Source: Mauremys mutica (taxonomy: Eukaryota; Chordata; Testudines; Geoemydidae). Taken from it: DNA of 64,000 bases. Below are positions 10,861 to 21,402 of this stretch, piece by piece. Location: NCBI RefSeq assembly GCF_020497125.1, contig NC_059082.1, positions 62,450,948 through 62,514,947 on the forward strand, in the 5' to 3' direction. Each line of letters begins with the position of its first letter. Position 1 is the first letter of the stretch. The notes beneath the pieces were generated by a model, which saw nothing but the letters and a program-made list of their open reading frames with translations, was not told the DNA's origin and did not search any database. The translations under genes and the position numbers were made by a program.

Positions 10861-12155
10861 GAACTTTATGCTGAAGTAAAATGGGACAACCAAGGGGTGG
10901 AAAGAGCACTGGGGAAACATGGGTTGGGAATCAACAACTAGAACAGTGAGAGACTCATTGAATTCTGTGTGTGGTCTGATCTAGTTCTTGTCAGCACCCT
11001 GTTTCCTCAAAGACTCATATAAAGAAGCATGAATTTTCCAGATGGCAAAATGAAAAAAACAGATCAATCACATCTGCTTTAGTTCAATATTCAAGTGATC
11101 TGTCCAAGACATAAGGGTATAACAAGCAGCAGATGTCAGACGCGACCACAATCTTTGCATTGCTAAACTGACATTAAAATTAAGATCAGTTTTAAGCAGA
11201 AAGTGATAAACAAAATCAACAGTATAAAACTGAAATCAAGAGTACTGCAAGAAATTCCAACTTGAACTAAGGAACAGATTTCAGGCACTGCCTGAGACAG
11301 AGGAAGACAAAGACTGGATCTGCAGAAAAATGGGCAGCACTCAGAGAATGTGATTTAGGCTACAGAAGTCATAGTTAGATATCAGTGTAGATGGAGCAAG
11401 AACTGGATAAGCTAAGAGACAGGGCATCTCATTAAGGAAAGAAAAGTACTGAAATTAAAACACCTGAATGCAAAGACCAACAAAATATTGGAAAAAGCAA
11501 AGGAGAAGTACAAGAAAGCCATCAAAAGCAACACAAGGAAAGAACCAGATAAATTGAAGACCTAGCAGCTTAGAAGCAACAAGCTGCTGCTATGATAGGA
11601 AACCACAGAGCCATTTACCAAGCGACTACAGCCATGTGTGGAAATTTCAAAACCAGGAAATGGGCCAATAAAACGCAAAGATAGAAAAATGCTACAACTG
11701 AGGTAAAACAGAAACCAGATGGGCAGAGCATTTCGAAGTAGCAACGAACAGCCCCAGCCCTACTGCAGCACCAGATTTTGATGAAACACAAGCAAATCTG
11801 ATCAGCTTGACATTAACATTGATCCAACGGAGATGTGAGAAGTACAGGCTGCAGTCAAGAAGCTGAAAAACAACAGGTAGCAGGAGATGATCAAATCACA
11901 GCAGAAATGCTAACTGCACTTCATATCAACACCCTAACATAACTGACAGAGCTGCTCAGTGAAGTTTGGGAAAGAGAGACCACTCCTGAGCAGTGGAAAC
12001 ATGGAATTCTTGTCAAAATCCGCCAACAGAATGATCTTACTGACTGTAATAACTGGAGAGGAGTTCCACTGCTCTCTGCTGTGCGATACTACACAGGATG
12101 AAAGAAACGATGGATGCCAAGCTTAGACAACAAGCTAGATTCAGGCCCAAGAGAT

Positions 12156-12318
12156 CATATGTAGATGACTCTATGCATCTGAAGAAGTGATGTTTTTTAC
12201 CCATGAAAGCTTATGCCCAGATAAATCTGTTAGTCTTTAAGGCACCACTGGACTCCTTGTTGTTTTTGTGGATACAGACTAGCACGGCTACCTCCTGATA
12301 CTTGGCATATGTAGATGA
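12156..12318 (+). mobile_element. 137-bp hammerhead-like retroelement insertion with 13-bp TSD
   Basis: The word CATATGTAGATGA occurs perfectly at 12156-12168 and 12306-12318, and the sequence between (12169-12305) is absent from the RTE reading pattern. That makes it a complete insertion. Ten bases into the element lies CTGAAGA (12179-12185), a decayed stem of about 19 bases, and GAAA (12205-12208). GCTTATGC follows, able to form a two-base-pair stem III. The remainder (AATCTGTTAGTCTTTAAGGC, then GATACAGACTAGCACGGCTA) is shared in pattern with 43981-44083 and 56108-56200. The base expected to be U at 16.1 is C here, so self-cleavage would be poor. Assignment to Penelope-like elements or retrozymes is inference. 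Confidence 0.75.
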
Positions 12319-12994
12319 GATATTCATACTATGGCCTATCATAGAAAAATAGATAGAATGGTAGGCTCCCCTCATCATGAATTGTATTCATTTTTCAAAA
12401 GGCATTTGACAGATTGCACAGATGTACATTGTGGAATATTCTTCAGTCCTATAGAATCCCAGCTAAAGTCATCAATATCATCAAGACCATGTACTCAGAT
12501 GCAAAGTGCTCTGTAAGGGTGAACAAACCAGACAGAGTGGTTCAACTTGGAAATGGCAGGAAACAGGGCTGCATTTTATCCCTGCTGTTTTGCATTGTCA
12601 GACTGGGTGATGAAGAAGTGAATCACTGACACATACAGGTATAGCGTGGATAGTTGAAATATGTTTATAAGACTCAGACTTTGCTGATGACATTATGAAA
12701 CTGAGTGACACCCCAAAAAAGTTACAACCACACAAAGACAATGAACCTGGCAAAAACAACATCCTTGAAATACAGACGTCAAGCAGTAACATCACATTTT
12801 AAAGCAAAAAATTCAAGAAAGCAGAACAGTTCGGCTACCTGGGCAGCACCATATTGGCCAACAGACCTCAAGAAGGAAGCACCATCAAGGATACGAAATG
12901 CATCCATAACATTCACTAAACTTAACAACCTATGAAAATCAAAGATAGACAGCACTAGAACAAAACTGAGGATATTAAATTCAAACAATTGTAA

Positions 12995-13277
12995 GGCTTG
13001 TCTTCACTATGGGGGTAAGTCGACCTAAGTTATGCTACTCCAGCTATGAATAGCATAGCTGGAGTCGAGATAGTTTAAGTTGACTTACCCCAGTGTCTTC
13101 ACTGCCCTATGTTGATGGGAGATGCTCTCTGGTAGACTTCCCTTACTCTTCCTGGAGAGCTGGAGTACTGGGGTCGAGCGGAGAGCACTCTGCCTTTGAT
13201 TTAGCGGGTCTTTGGTAGACCCGCTAAATCGATCCCTGCTGCAAAGATTGTTGATCTCCCCATAGTGAAGACCAGCC
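12995..13277. mobile_element. Harbinger/Chompy-like MITE
   Basis: The terminal inverted repeat is GGCTTGTCTTCACTATGGGG on the left and GGCTGGTCTTCACTATGGGG on the right strand, 19 of 20 identical. Subterminal sequence folds again: TAAGTCGAC pairs with GTTGACTTA, and CTCCAGCTATG with CATAGCTGGAG. A perfect 14-bp hairpin with a 5-base loop lies at 13198-13230. Flanks are TAA on the left and TTT/TTA on the right, compatible with a worn 3-bp TWA duplication. It interrupts the 3' part of the RTE LINE. It has no coding capacity. Confidence 0.8.
13198..13230. repeat. Perfect 14-bp hairpin
   Basis: GATTTAGCGGGTCT, loop TTGGT, AGACCCGCTAAATC. It is internal to the MITE at 12995-13277. Such exact pairing in an otherwise worn element may reflect recent insertion or gene-conversion-like repair within the palindrome. 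Confidence 0.9.
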
Positions 13278-13690
13278 TTTAGAGCTAACATACAAATGTG
13301 AGAGCCAGAGAGCTATTAATGTTAGAAAACTAGTCACTTTCAAAAATAAGTGCTAGCAAAAGATTCTGGGTATTGGTTGGAAAGACTTCATCACCAGTGA
13401 AGAGATCCAAGAAATTACAAACCAGCAGCTCATTTTCCATTAGAATCAGAAGGTTGGGGGGCAAGTACTTCAGATAACAACACAGACTCCCACATGAAGT
13501 TGTCAAGTGCAAACCAATTGGTGTGAGGAAAGAAAGGCAACCAAGAGAAATGTTAAGAAGAACCCTAAGCAGGGAGGGGAGAACTGTCAGTCACTCTTAA
13601 CACCATAGAGCAGATGGTAGCAGCAGCAAACAACGGTAAGGACTGAAGGAGATTCATTTCCACTATGTGCACCAATCAGCATGGGATGGA

Positions 13691-14159
13691 TTTTTTTTAA
13701 AGTAACAATTGACTGGTTTCCTTCCATATTTGAATTTCCTGCCAACTGACCTGCACTAAGATAACGTCAATATCTCAAGGTTTTTGGTTGAGCAACTTCC
13801 CAGATATATTGCACCCACAGAATGTATAAATTGAACAGTATACATGTACATGCATACCAGTGACAGTTAACTATTATTTTATTAGTGATGACTTTGGTGG
13901 TACTTCATAGCTACAAAGTTCCTTACCTGCCAAAGTAGTATGTCAGGACTTTTCTGCTCCCGTTGCTGAATGTTGCAAAGGGGTGGTATTCGGGAAAGAT
14001 ACTTTCCTGAATTAGCTCATCATGAAAAGGTTACTTTTCAAAATGAAATGACTGAGCAATCATTTCTATATCAGTGATACCATTTCTGAAAGTTCTCCAG
14101 CTCATTGTGAGATGACTAATCTAGAAATAGCATTTAAATATGTACTAAGAGGCAGTATA
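13691..14159. other. No gene seen
   Basis: Unassigned AT-rich sequence between the RTE 3' end and the split SINE. Confidence 0.4.
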
Positions 14160-15690
14160 GCTTTTATTTATTATTTGTATTACATTTGTACCTGAAGGTC
14201 CGAATGGAGATCAAGGTCCCATTGCGCTAGGCACTGTACAAACATGAAGCAAGAGACAATTGCTGCCCCCAAGAGTTTACAATCTAAATAATTAGATCCC
14301 TACCAAATTCACGGTCCATTTTGGTAAATTTCTCAGTCATGGGATTTTAAAATTCTTAAATTTCATGGATTCAGATATTTAAATCTGAAATTTCGCAGTG
14401 TCGTAACCATGTGGGTCCTGACCCAAAAGGAGACTGTGGGAGGTTGCCAGGCTATTGTAGGGGGTTGCAGTATTTCCCCCTTACTTCCGCATTTCTGCTG
14501 GTGCCAGTGCTGCCTTCAGAGCCAGGCAGCTAAAGAGAAGCAGCTGCAGGCTGGGCGCAGCTTTGAAGGCAGCACTGCTGCCAGCAGCAGCATAGAAATA
14601 AGGGAGGCAATACCATGCCATGATGTCACCTTTAATTCTGTGCTGCAGCCTTCAGAGCTGGGCAGCCAGAGAGCAGCGGCTGCTGGCCAGGAGCCCAGCT
14701 CTGAAGGCAACACTGCCACCAGCAGCAGTGCAGAAGTAAGGATGAAATGGTATGGTATTGTCACCCTTACTTCTATGCTGCTTCCTTCGGAGCTGGGCAC
14801 CCAGAAAGCAGCTGCTGCTCTCCGGCCGCCAAGCTCTGAAAGCAGCGCCGCTACTAGCAGCAGTGCACAAGGAAGGGTAGCAATACTCTATCATGCCATC
14901 CTCACTTCTGCATTGCTGCTGGCAGCAGCATTGCCTTCAGAGCTGGGGGCCAGTCAGCAGCCACAGAGCTTCCTGCAGCCAGGGGAGGTTCCCGGAAGTG
15001 GGTCTGACCTGGCCCTGGGAGCAGCCGGTGCAGGGGAAGAGGAAGCCCTGTCCATTCCCCCACCCCCACCCCCAGACCAGCTGGGACTAGCAGTTGGAGC
15101 CCAGCACAAGGTAGGAGCCCCTGGGTATGGCGCCTCCAGCTCTGACACTCCTCCTCTCCGGGCCCAGAGCTCAGGGATTAAAGGGGCCTTGGTCTGGTTC
15201 TGTGTGTGTGTGTGGTGGGGAGAGGTTGCCACGGCACCCCCTTGACCACAGCAAATTGGGCGGTCGCCCACATTGCTCACCTGTAAGGCCAGCCCTGCCC
15301 CTCCAAAAAGTGACGCCCCCTATACCATGCCACCCACACTTCTGCGCTGCTGCTGGTGGAGGTGCTGCCTTCAGAGCTGGGTGCCCCACCAGCAGCTGCC
15401 ACTCTCCAGCCACCCAGCTCTGAAGGCAGCGCAGAAATAAGGGTAGCAATACCACAACCCCCTTACAATAGCCAGATTTCATGGGGGAGTCCAGATTTCA
15501 TGGTCTGTGACTCATTTTTCATGGCCAGGAATTTGGTAGGGCCCTACAATAACCTGAGAATGGAAATGGAGGCCCAGAGAAATGAAGTCACTCAGCCAAG
15601 ATCACACACAGCAGGTCAAGGGTAGAGCTGGGAATAAAATCTGGGTTTCAAGCATCCCAGTCCCATGCCCTGTCTACTGGAGAATGATTG
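14160..15690 (-). repeat. Ancient SINE of MIR type, split by a later insertion
   Basis: The left part (14160-14293) reads TATTATTTGTATTACATTTG ... GTCCCATTGCGCTAGGCACT ... AGAGTTTACAATCTAAATAA, the conserved 3' tail of a widespread amniote SINE/LINE family. The right part (15550-15690) reads GAAATGGAGGCCCAGAGAAA ... CAGCCAAGATCACACACAGC ... TCTGGGTTTCAAGCATCCCA, the MIR core and box-B region in the same orientation. In other copies these halves are adjacent, so the 14294-15550 element was inserted into this SINE. Confidence 0.6.
14294..15550. mobile_element. 1.25-kb foldback element of repeated palindromic units
   Basis: Outer ends form an inverted repeat, CCCTACCAAATTCACGG on the left and, on the other strand, CCCTACCAAATTCCTGGCCA on the right. 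Between them, at least four units alternate in orientation, each built on CTTCTGCGCTGCTGCTGG ... GCCTTCAGAGCTGGG and its complement (about 14482-14600, 14620-14744, 14760-14877, 14897-14960, 15327-15437). A different GC-rich block fills about 14990-15300. A 278-codon open frame (14409-15245) spans these units but is low-complexity Ala/Ser/Gln sequence and not a real protein. The superfamily is unknown; no transposase is present. Confidence 0.7.
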
Positions 15691-17969
15691 CAACAGTAGA
15701 ACAGTACCCTGCACCTAGAGTGTCTATGCAGGCTATAATTCAGACATAATAAAAAGCTTCCTAAGCCTGTGCATCTCGCCTCTAAAATGTTATTGATCTA
15801 ATTACATCTGATAAAGAAACGGAGATGCTGTGCCATTGAAGAAGAAAGTTAAAATGACCATTTCAAGAGTATAAATGTCCTGGATTGTTTCTTGATCTGT
15901 GAAAGGTACATTCAGAAAGAAGGGAAAAAAATCCAAAAGGTTATCACTATGCACTGCACTGACGTATTTCATAAAACTCACTAGACATTGGAAAATCAGA
16001 TACTTCATTTTATCACAAAGACTGTAAACAAACAATAAAATACTGTAATGGAAATGTTGCATGCACCACTCTAGTTTGGTTTCTATAGCATTTCTGTCAT
16101 AAACCCTTATTTTAGGGGTTGGCTTGAAAGCTTTACAAGGGGAATGAAGAAACCACAAGTGGGTTTCAGCCATAGAGTACAAGTGTTCAGAAAATTCTAT
16201 ATACATCTATTGGCAAATTTATGAAAGCACAATTATGACACAGATTGTTCCTTTTGCTGTTGATTCCATGTGACATCTGAATATCAGTGTGTGTGTGTGT
16301 ATATTATTTACACACACACACACTTTACATTATATAGGTCAAATAAATCAATAGGAGATGCACCCAGCTCAGCACCACTTCAAACAAAACCAATTAGTCA
16401 GTTCCCTAAACCTGGAGTTAGTGGCCAAATTTTAGACATTCGAGTTTGAACATTTTGGCTTGTTGCCTTTATGTTTCAAAAGTATTAAAGATCTGAGTTT
16501 AAGAGGTGCTAGAGATATATTATTCCAACTGAATTCTAGGCTAGACCTGTGCAGGAAATTCCACGTTTATGAAATTTGCTGCTAAATGAAATTTTCTAAG
16601 AAGTGTTTTGGGTCAATGAGACATTCTGTATTAATACAGATTTGGCTTTAATTTTTTATTATATAAAAAAATTTCAAAACAAGTAATTTTGAAATGACAA
16701 CTCAAAACGTTATGTTTTCTAAGAATGTCAAAACAGAACATTTCTACCTTATCAAAATGCTTTAAAAAAAGTTTTCTTTTTTTAATTATTATTGTATTGA
16801 TTCCTCTTCTCCCCTCCCCCAACCCACACGAAAAAATTGAGAGAGGACAGAAAAAAAAAAGAACAAAAAAGCATAAGGATTGGAAGGGAAGGAAGAAAGT
16901 GGGACAGGGCGGAGAAAGGTGAATGACATCTCAGATTCCAACCACTAGGAATTAATCAAAGGTTTCTAAAAAGTTAGAGCAAATATTTTCAAGTTGCCCA
17001 AGGTCCCTTCTCTCTGATACATTTCTTGCTCTTTCACTGCCATGTCAGCCAAGCTGCTGAGCTAAGAAGGCATTAGCCAAGACTGGAGGCAGTCTGATCT
17101 TCCATATAAGCAATATGAGTCATTTGAGTACAAGCACTGCTCTCGAGAACCAAGTTTTCTGTAAACTGGAGAGTTTCCAAGATGATAGGATCTGTCTCAA
17201 AACACACTTCTGGGAAGTAATTTTTAAAGTAGCTTTCCATTAACATATCAATCCTCCGACCTACTTTGTGTTGAAATTGACACATTCCCACAGAAAGCTT
17301 CAGTTTTGACAAAACAGCGTTTTCCAACAGCAAAACTATGTCACAAAAATTTTGATCACCTCTAGTGCTGGTTTCTTAATTTAATTCAAGACTTGTATTG
17401 TAACCTGCCTGGAACATGGATGCATTATTTTTAGATGTCTACAAGGCAACATGCAGACCTTTGGTGCTGTTAATAAATAATGAATGAAAATCATGAACTT
17501 TAATATAGGAAAGATGTATCCTGAATGCTCACATGCCCAAATTCCATGCAACCATACATTTTAAAAGTTTGGGATTTTTTGTTTGTTTGTTTGGATAAAA
17601 AAATTGTTGTAGTCAGTGGAAAAACTCCTACTGATATCATTGATCTTTGTATCAGGCTCAAAAAGAAGCCACAACAATTAGGAGAAGGGAGCAATGTTTC
17701 CTTGTGCACCCAGGCTTTTCAAAGAGGTTCTTCAGACAAATTAATGATGAAAAACAGACATATCAAGCTAATGTTTCAGCAAACCCAAGCTAGCAGCTAG
17801 AAGGCTGTTACATGTTGCTTTGTTTATCTTATACTTTTGTACAGCTAAGGTAGATATTAAAACCTCTACAATTATTTGATATATTATGTCAACCAAAATC
17901 ATTTTTGTGTATAAACTAAAGTGTGGTTTATCTATCACACTAATGTGCTTTGTTTAAAATGAGCTAGTG
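15691..17969. other. No gene seen; AT-rich DNA with simple repeats
   Basis: It contains the GT/CA palindrome at 16287-16323, AT-rich palindromic sequence at about 16540-16780 and poly-A-rich purine sequence at 16830-16880. The 134-codon minus-strand frame at 15802-16206 has no recognisable domain. Confidence 0.4.
16287..16323. repeat. (GT)7 - spacer - (CA) palindromic simple repeat
   Basis: A GT run of 14 bases, a 10-base AT-rich spacer, then a CA run of 13 bases. The two arms can pair as a hairpin. Confidence 0.9.
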
Positions 17970-18613
17970 TGTGTGACCAGAGGTGAAAGTAAGCCAGTCC
18001 GGTCCGATATGGTGTACCGGCAAGAGCCAGTACACCCTGCCGGACCACACCGGCTTCCGCGGCAGGGATTTAAAAGGCTCTGGGCTCCCCGCCGCAGCGG
18101 GCAGCCCAGAGCCCTTTGAATCACGGCTGCAGCTCCGGTGGCTGGGCTGGGGCCGGGATTTAAAGGGCTCAGAGCTCCCACAGCAGCGGGCAGCCCAGAG
18201 CCCTTTAAATCGCACCCGTGGCTCCGGCGGCCAGGCTGGGGCCGGATTTAAAGGGCTCAGAGCTCCCGCGGCTGTAGGCAGCCCAGAGCCCTTTAAATCC
18301 TGCCCGTGGCTCCGGCAGCCAGCGCTGCAGTGGGGATTTAAAGGGCCTGGAGCTCTGTGGCAGCCGGAGCCCCAGGCCCTTTAATTTGTCCCTGAGCCCC
18401 GGGGGCTCCCAGCCACCTCTGCAGCTGGGAGCCCCCGGTTAATTTAAAGGTCCTGGGGCTCCCAGCCACAGCCGGTGCCCCAGGGCCTTTAAATCTTGAA
18501 AGGCCCCACCTCTTCCAGTTGAGGCCACACCTCTTCCAGATGAGGTCACGCCCCCCTCAGGACTCCGGCAGTACCGGTAAGTCCTGTAAGTTACTTTCAC
18601 CCCTGTGTGAGAC
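17970..18613. mobile_element. hAT-type miniature element with internal palindromic units
   Basis: The element runs 17978-18605. Ends are CAGAGGTGAAAGTAA on the left and CAGGGGTGAAAGTAA on the other strand at the right. The 8-bp flanks are TGTGTGAC (17970-17977) and TGTGAGAC (18606-18613), one difference. Inside, a unit of GGATTTAAAGGGCTCAGAGC followed by its near-complement GCCCAGAGCCCTTTAAAT is repeated about four times between 18060 and 18500, with GC-rich linkers. This generates open frames of up to 133 codons that are not genes. Confidence 0.88.
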
Positions 18614-19342
18614 CAGATGAAGGAATGTGTTTATCTTAACTCCCTTAACCTACTCTGGAGGTTGAGAAATGGACCGTGGAAACTAATAAAGGATGTCTAC
18701 TGAAATGTTATAATACCCAAGACTGGGTTATTGATAAGGATTGCTTATCACTCAATTATGCTCTATGCTTGATAAGAAGTATTTGTTATTGCAGATGTTT
18801 TCTGTAATGAATGAAATAACGACTCACAGAAAGATGCTTTAACTCATCAGAAAGTGCTTGTTGCAACAGATGTTAATAATAAGAGCTGGATTAGAAATAC
18901 CTTTAGTTTATCAAGCAACAGACACCATAAAAGAAATTCCATCAATAATTAGGTACACTGAGATATTGAAAACCAAACAAATGAAGGGATCAGTTGTGGG
19001 AAAGTAACTTTTCCTCTCCATAAAAGATTTTTTGGTCTTATATACAGTAAAAGGACAGAGATTTGAGGAGTTAGATTGGCAATGAACACAACCAGCATTC
19101 CACCAGTTCCAGAGTGAGGAAGCAGGGTGCCATCTCTTCACCATTCACAAAGGGTGGTAAAGTATAATTTCTTTCTGCATAGTGCTGTATTAATCTTTGA
19201 CTAATAATCTTTGAATCAATAATTCCATTTGAGATAGCTATTTTGACATCTCACATTGTTATTAAATTCCAACACACCACAAAGTACCCTGCAGTATTTC
19301 CCTGAAGAAGGGTTGTCATGTGGTGTTCACCTCACACTTGCC
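18614..19342. other. No gene seen
   Basis: AT-rich unassigned sequence. The minus-strand frame at 18911-19144 has no recognisable domain. Confidence 0.4.
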
Positions 19343-19463
19343 CTCGCATCACTACATCATGGCAGAGAATGTGGGCATAGGCGGTCTGCCCCTGATACAA
19401 GGGGCTAGGGCAAGGACTGTGGAACTATTGCACACATTCTCCATCACGATGTAGCGATGCGAG
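19343..19463. repeat. 33-bp inverted repeat overlapping an LTR terminus
   Basis: The left arm (19343-19375) starts CTCGCATCACTACATCATGG. The right arm (19431-19463), read on the minus strand, starts CTCGCATCGCTACATCGTGA. The arms differ at only a handful of positions and are separated by 55 bases. The right arm includes the last bases of the LTR at 19450, so the structure crosses the LTR boundary. Confidence 0.75.
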
Positions 19464-20139
19464 ACTCACCCCTGCGGCACCTCCTGCTGGTCGTCCTGGG
19501 AATTAGCTTGCCAGCCTCCGGAGCACCCTTTTCAGGCCGGTGTCTCACTACCGCTGGGACCCCAATGTTGCTCCCGAACCCTGGTGCCCCTTTCCAATGG
19601 GGTGCTGCCCCCAGGCAGTAACCTCACCGTGTCTGAATCTCCCCCTTCCAGGGGAACCCCCACCTTGCCTCAGTATATGGTTACTTCCCGGTACACATCT
19701 AGCCCCTGTTCACTGGGGCAGACGGCAGTATATCAGCCATTCATCATTGGCAAAGAGGGTTTGGACCTGCTGCCTCTGCCTACCCTTGGGCTGCCCCCTG
19801 CAACCCCAGTACCTATTCAGCCTTATACTAGGACGGCAGCCTGGGGTGTTTCCAGGCCAGAGCTCCCCAACTCCTCTGACATTCCCCCAGCCCTGCTCCA
19901 CCTCATGTACTCAGGTACGCTCCCCAGCAGCCACGCCCCTCCCTCTCAAAGGCTAGAGAGAGAGTGTCTGTCTGCTCCTAGCCCACTGCCCTCTTATAAG
20001 GGCCAGCTGGGCCCTGATTTGGGTATGACCACAGCTGACGCTGCTTCCCAAGCAGCCTGGGCTGCTTGCCTCCAGCCACAGCCCTCTCCTGGGCTGTTCT
20101 AAGCCCTTTGTGACAGGAGCGGGTGACCACCCCACTACA
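19450..20139 (-). mobile_element. Solo LTR, minus orientation, same family as 25541-26224
   Basis: It starts TGTAGCGATGC followed by GAGACTCACCCCTGCGGCAC and ends CCCCACTACA. It aligns block by block with 25541-26224: CTCCTGCTGG, GGTGCCCCTTTCC, GGGGTGCTGCCCCC, TCATCATTGGCAAAG, GGTTTGGACCTGCTGCC, CCAGGCCAGAGCTCCCCA. On the minus strand TTATAAG lies at about 19993-19998, about 145 bases from the 5' end, as expected for a promoter TATA box. The pentamers flanking it do not match, so the ends may be altered. The overlapping frames of 138 and 172 codons are shared LTR composition, not genes. Confidence 0.75.
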
Positions 20140-20634
20140 GGTAGCCATACTAATTTGTAGCACAAAAGAACAGGTTGGACAATAGATTTTGATTCCTAGT
20201 GTTTTCTTGCTTGAATTAGTTATGGATCAAGTAAATTATTCAACACTTCGTCGTCATGAACATGACATTCAAAGGACATAGGGCCCTGAAGTTAGGCTTG
20301 TACATGACCCATTGTGAACAATTAATGGAAAACCTTACAAGACCTACATAAATGTCTGCTGATTTATCATAAGCAGTGTGGCAAGCAGTTCTTTGATATG
20401 GTAATACAGGTAGTAACACCAGCAAAAATGTCAATATTAACCTTCTTAATAAAACCTCCTGCCCTTCCCCCCAATTTGAAATAAAAGGTACTTTCCAACT
20501 TACCTGGACTACAGTATATTAAGCAACTGTTCTAGAACATTTCGCTCATATAGGAAATGGGGAAATTGTCATGACAGTATCTGAGTACCTTCAAGTAGGG
20601 CATTAAGCAATGTGACTAACAACTGTCACATTTG
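20140..20634. other. No gene seen
   Basis: Unassigned sequence. Confidence 0.4.
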
Positions 20635-20635
20635 T

Positions 20636-20709
<74 letters not shown>
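20635..20709. repeat. (CT)n(CA)n compound microsatellite
   Basis: A CT run of about 15 bases is followed by a pure CA run of 59 bases (20651-20709). The length and purity suggest it is polymorphic. A predicted histidine-threonine peptide across it is an artefact. Confidence 0.97.
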
Positions 20710-20714
<5 letters not shown>

Positions 20715-21264
20715 TGTTTATATTAGAGAAGGGAATGTCAAAGAAATACACACTGCACTTGGAACAGGAGGTTGTGAGGTTTATGGTGGTCCTTAGTTCC
20801 TGGGGGAGTTCATTTCACAGTGTTGATCAGCTTCAGAGAAAACTCTGTCTCCTGCACAACCCCAACGTTACCCTTACTGTAGTAAGCCTCATTGGGCAGG
20901 AACAAAGCTGTTGACCATGGTGGTCATCCCAGAGCTTTAGGCCATCTTTTGAAAATGTGTGTCTGCTCTGCAGGTGACTAGAAAAGATGTGAAGCAGCTG
21001 TCAAATCACATAGCAATTACCAATGAAATAGATTTATTATGTTGCATGACTCAACCATGGGGAAAAAAGAAACACGAGAGCTGGTGACAAGAGAAATTTT
21101 TAATGTTCTCCTGGAAGGATAAAAAACAGTTTAATCAGCCCAGCCCTCGAGTGATTTATACTGGCAGTGAAATTCTATTTTACACTGCCTGTAGTCACAG
21201 TGCTAGACTCCAGGTAAACATTCAGGGACATGTCCTGCATTAACTACAATGGAACTAGACTTAT
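20710..21264. other. No gene seen
   Basis: Unassigned sequence. Confidence 0.4.
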
Positions 21265-21402
21265 GTATGCCCATTGCAGATCTGGTCACTCATTTAGGTG
21301 CTTCAGTATGGATTTAGGGGTGAAAAACTGGCCCTATTTAAGTCAATGAGATTTCTGACATTGACTTCAATGGGGTTAGAACTTCACCCCAGACTGCCTA
21401 AC
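21265..21402. repeat. Foldback repeat with TTGACTTCAATGG core
   Basis: The inverted words AAGTCAATGAGATTT (21340-21354) and ATTGACTTCAATGGGG (21360-21375) flank a short loop. Outer arms GGGGTGAA (21317) and TTCACCCC (21383) also pair. It is a short dispersed foldback type, with other cores at about 52932-52970 and 63551-63567. Confidence 0.55.

Larger units (their letters stand above)
9310..13690 (+). mobile_element. RTE-clade LINE, degenerate, with nested insertions
   Basis: Translated pieces follow the order of an RTE retrotransposon. An AP endonuclease start (GYWNVRTF...ILALGE) lies at about 9367-9465. A second endonuclease block (DNQGVERALGKHGLG) lies near 10888-10932. The linker and reverse transcriptase entry (INIDPTEM, VKKLKNN) lies near 11814-11875. 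Later RT blocks lie near 11940-12060 and 12410-12600 (NIIKTMYSDAKCSVRVN, GRKQGC). The C-terminal RTE tail lies at about 13360-13680. Every block is broken by stops or frameshifts, so it is a pseudogene. Breaks occur at about 9757-10860, 12169-12305 and 12995-13277. RTE endonuclease nicks DNA and the RT copies its own RNA. This copy cannot do either. Confidence 0.8.

Noticed and set aside
14409..15245. 278-codon open frame, longest in the window
   Set aside because: It lies wholly inside the foldback element and encodes low-complexity repeats of the CTTCAGAGCTGGG unit. Similar frames occur on the opposite strand.
14482..15437. Regularly repeated units that might suggest an array such as CRISPR
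   Set aside because: Units alternate in orientation, are over 100 bp long and diverged, and the context is vertebrate. There are no short identical repeats with unique spacers.
17983..18384. 133-codon open frame with repeated peptide units
   Set aside because: Translation of the hAT element's palindromic DNA units.
19540..20102. Open frames of 138 and 172 codons, proline/serine-rich
   Set aside because: They are inside a solo LTR. The homologous LTR at 25541 has non-matching frames.
20612..20914. Histidine-threonine repeat protein
   Set aside because: It is a readthrough of the CA microsatellite.
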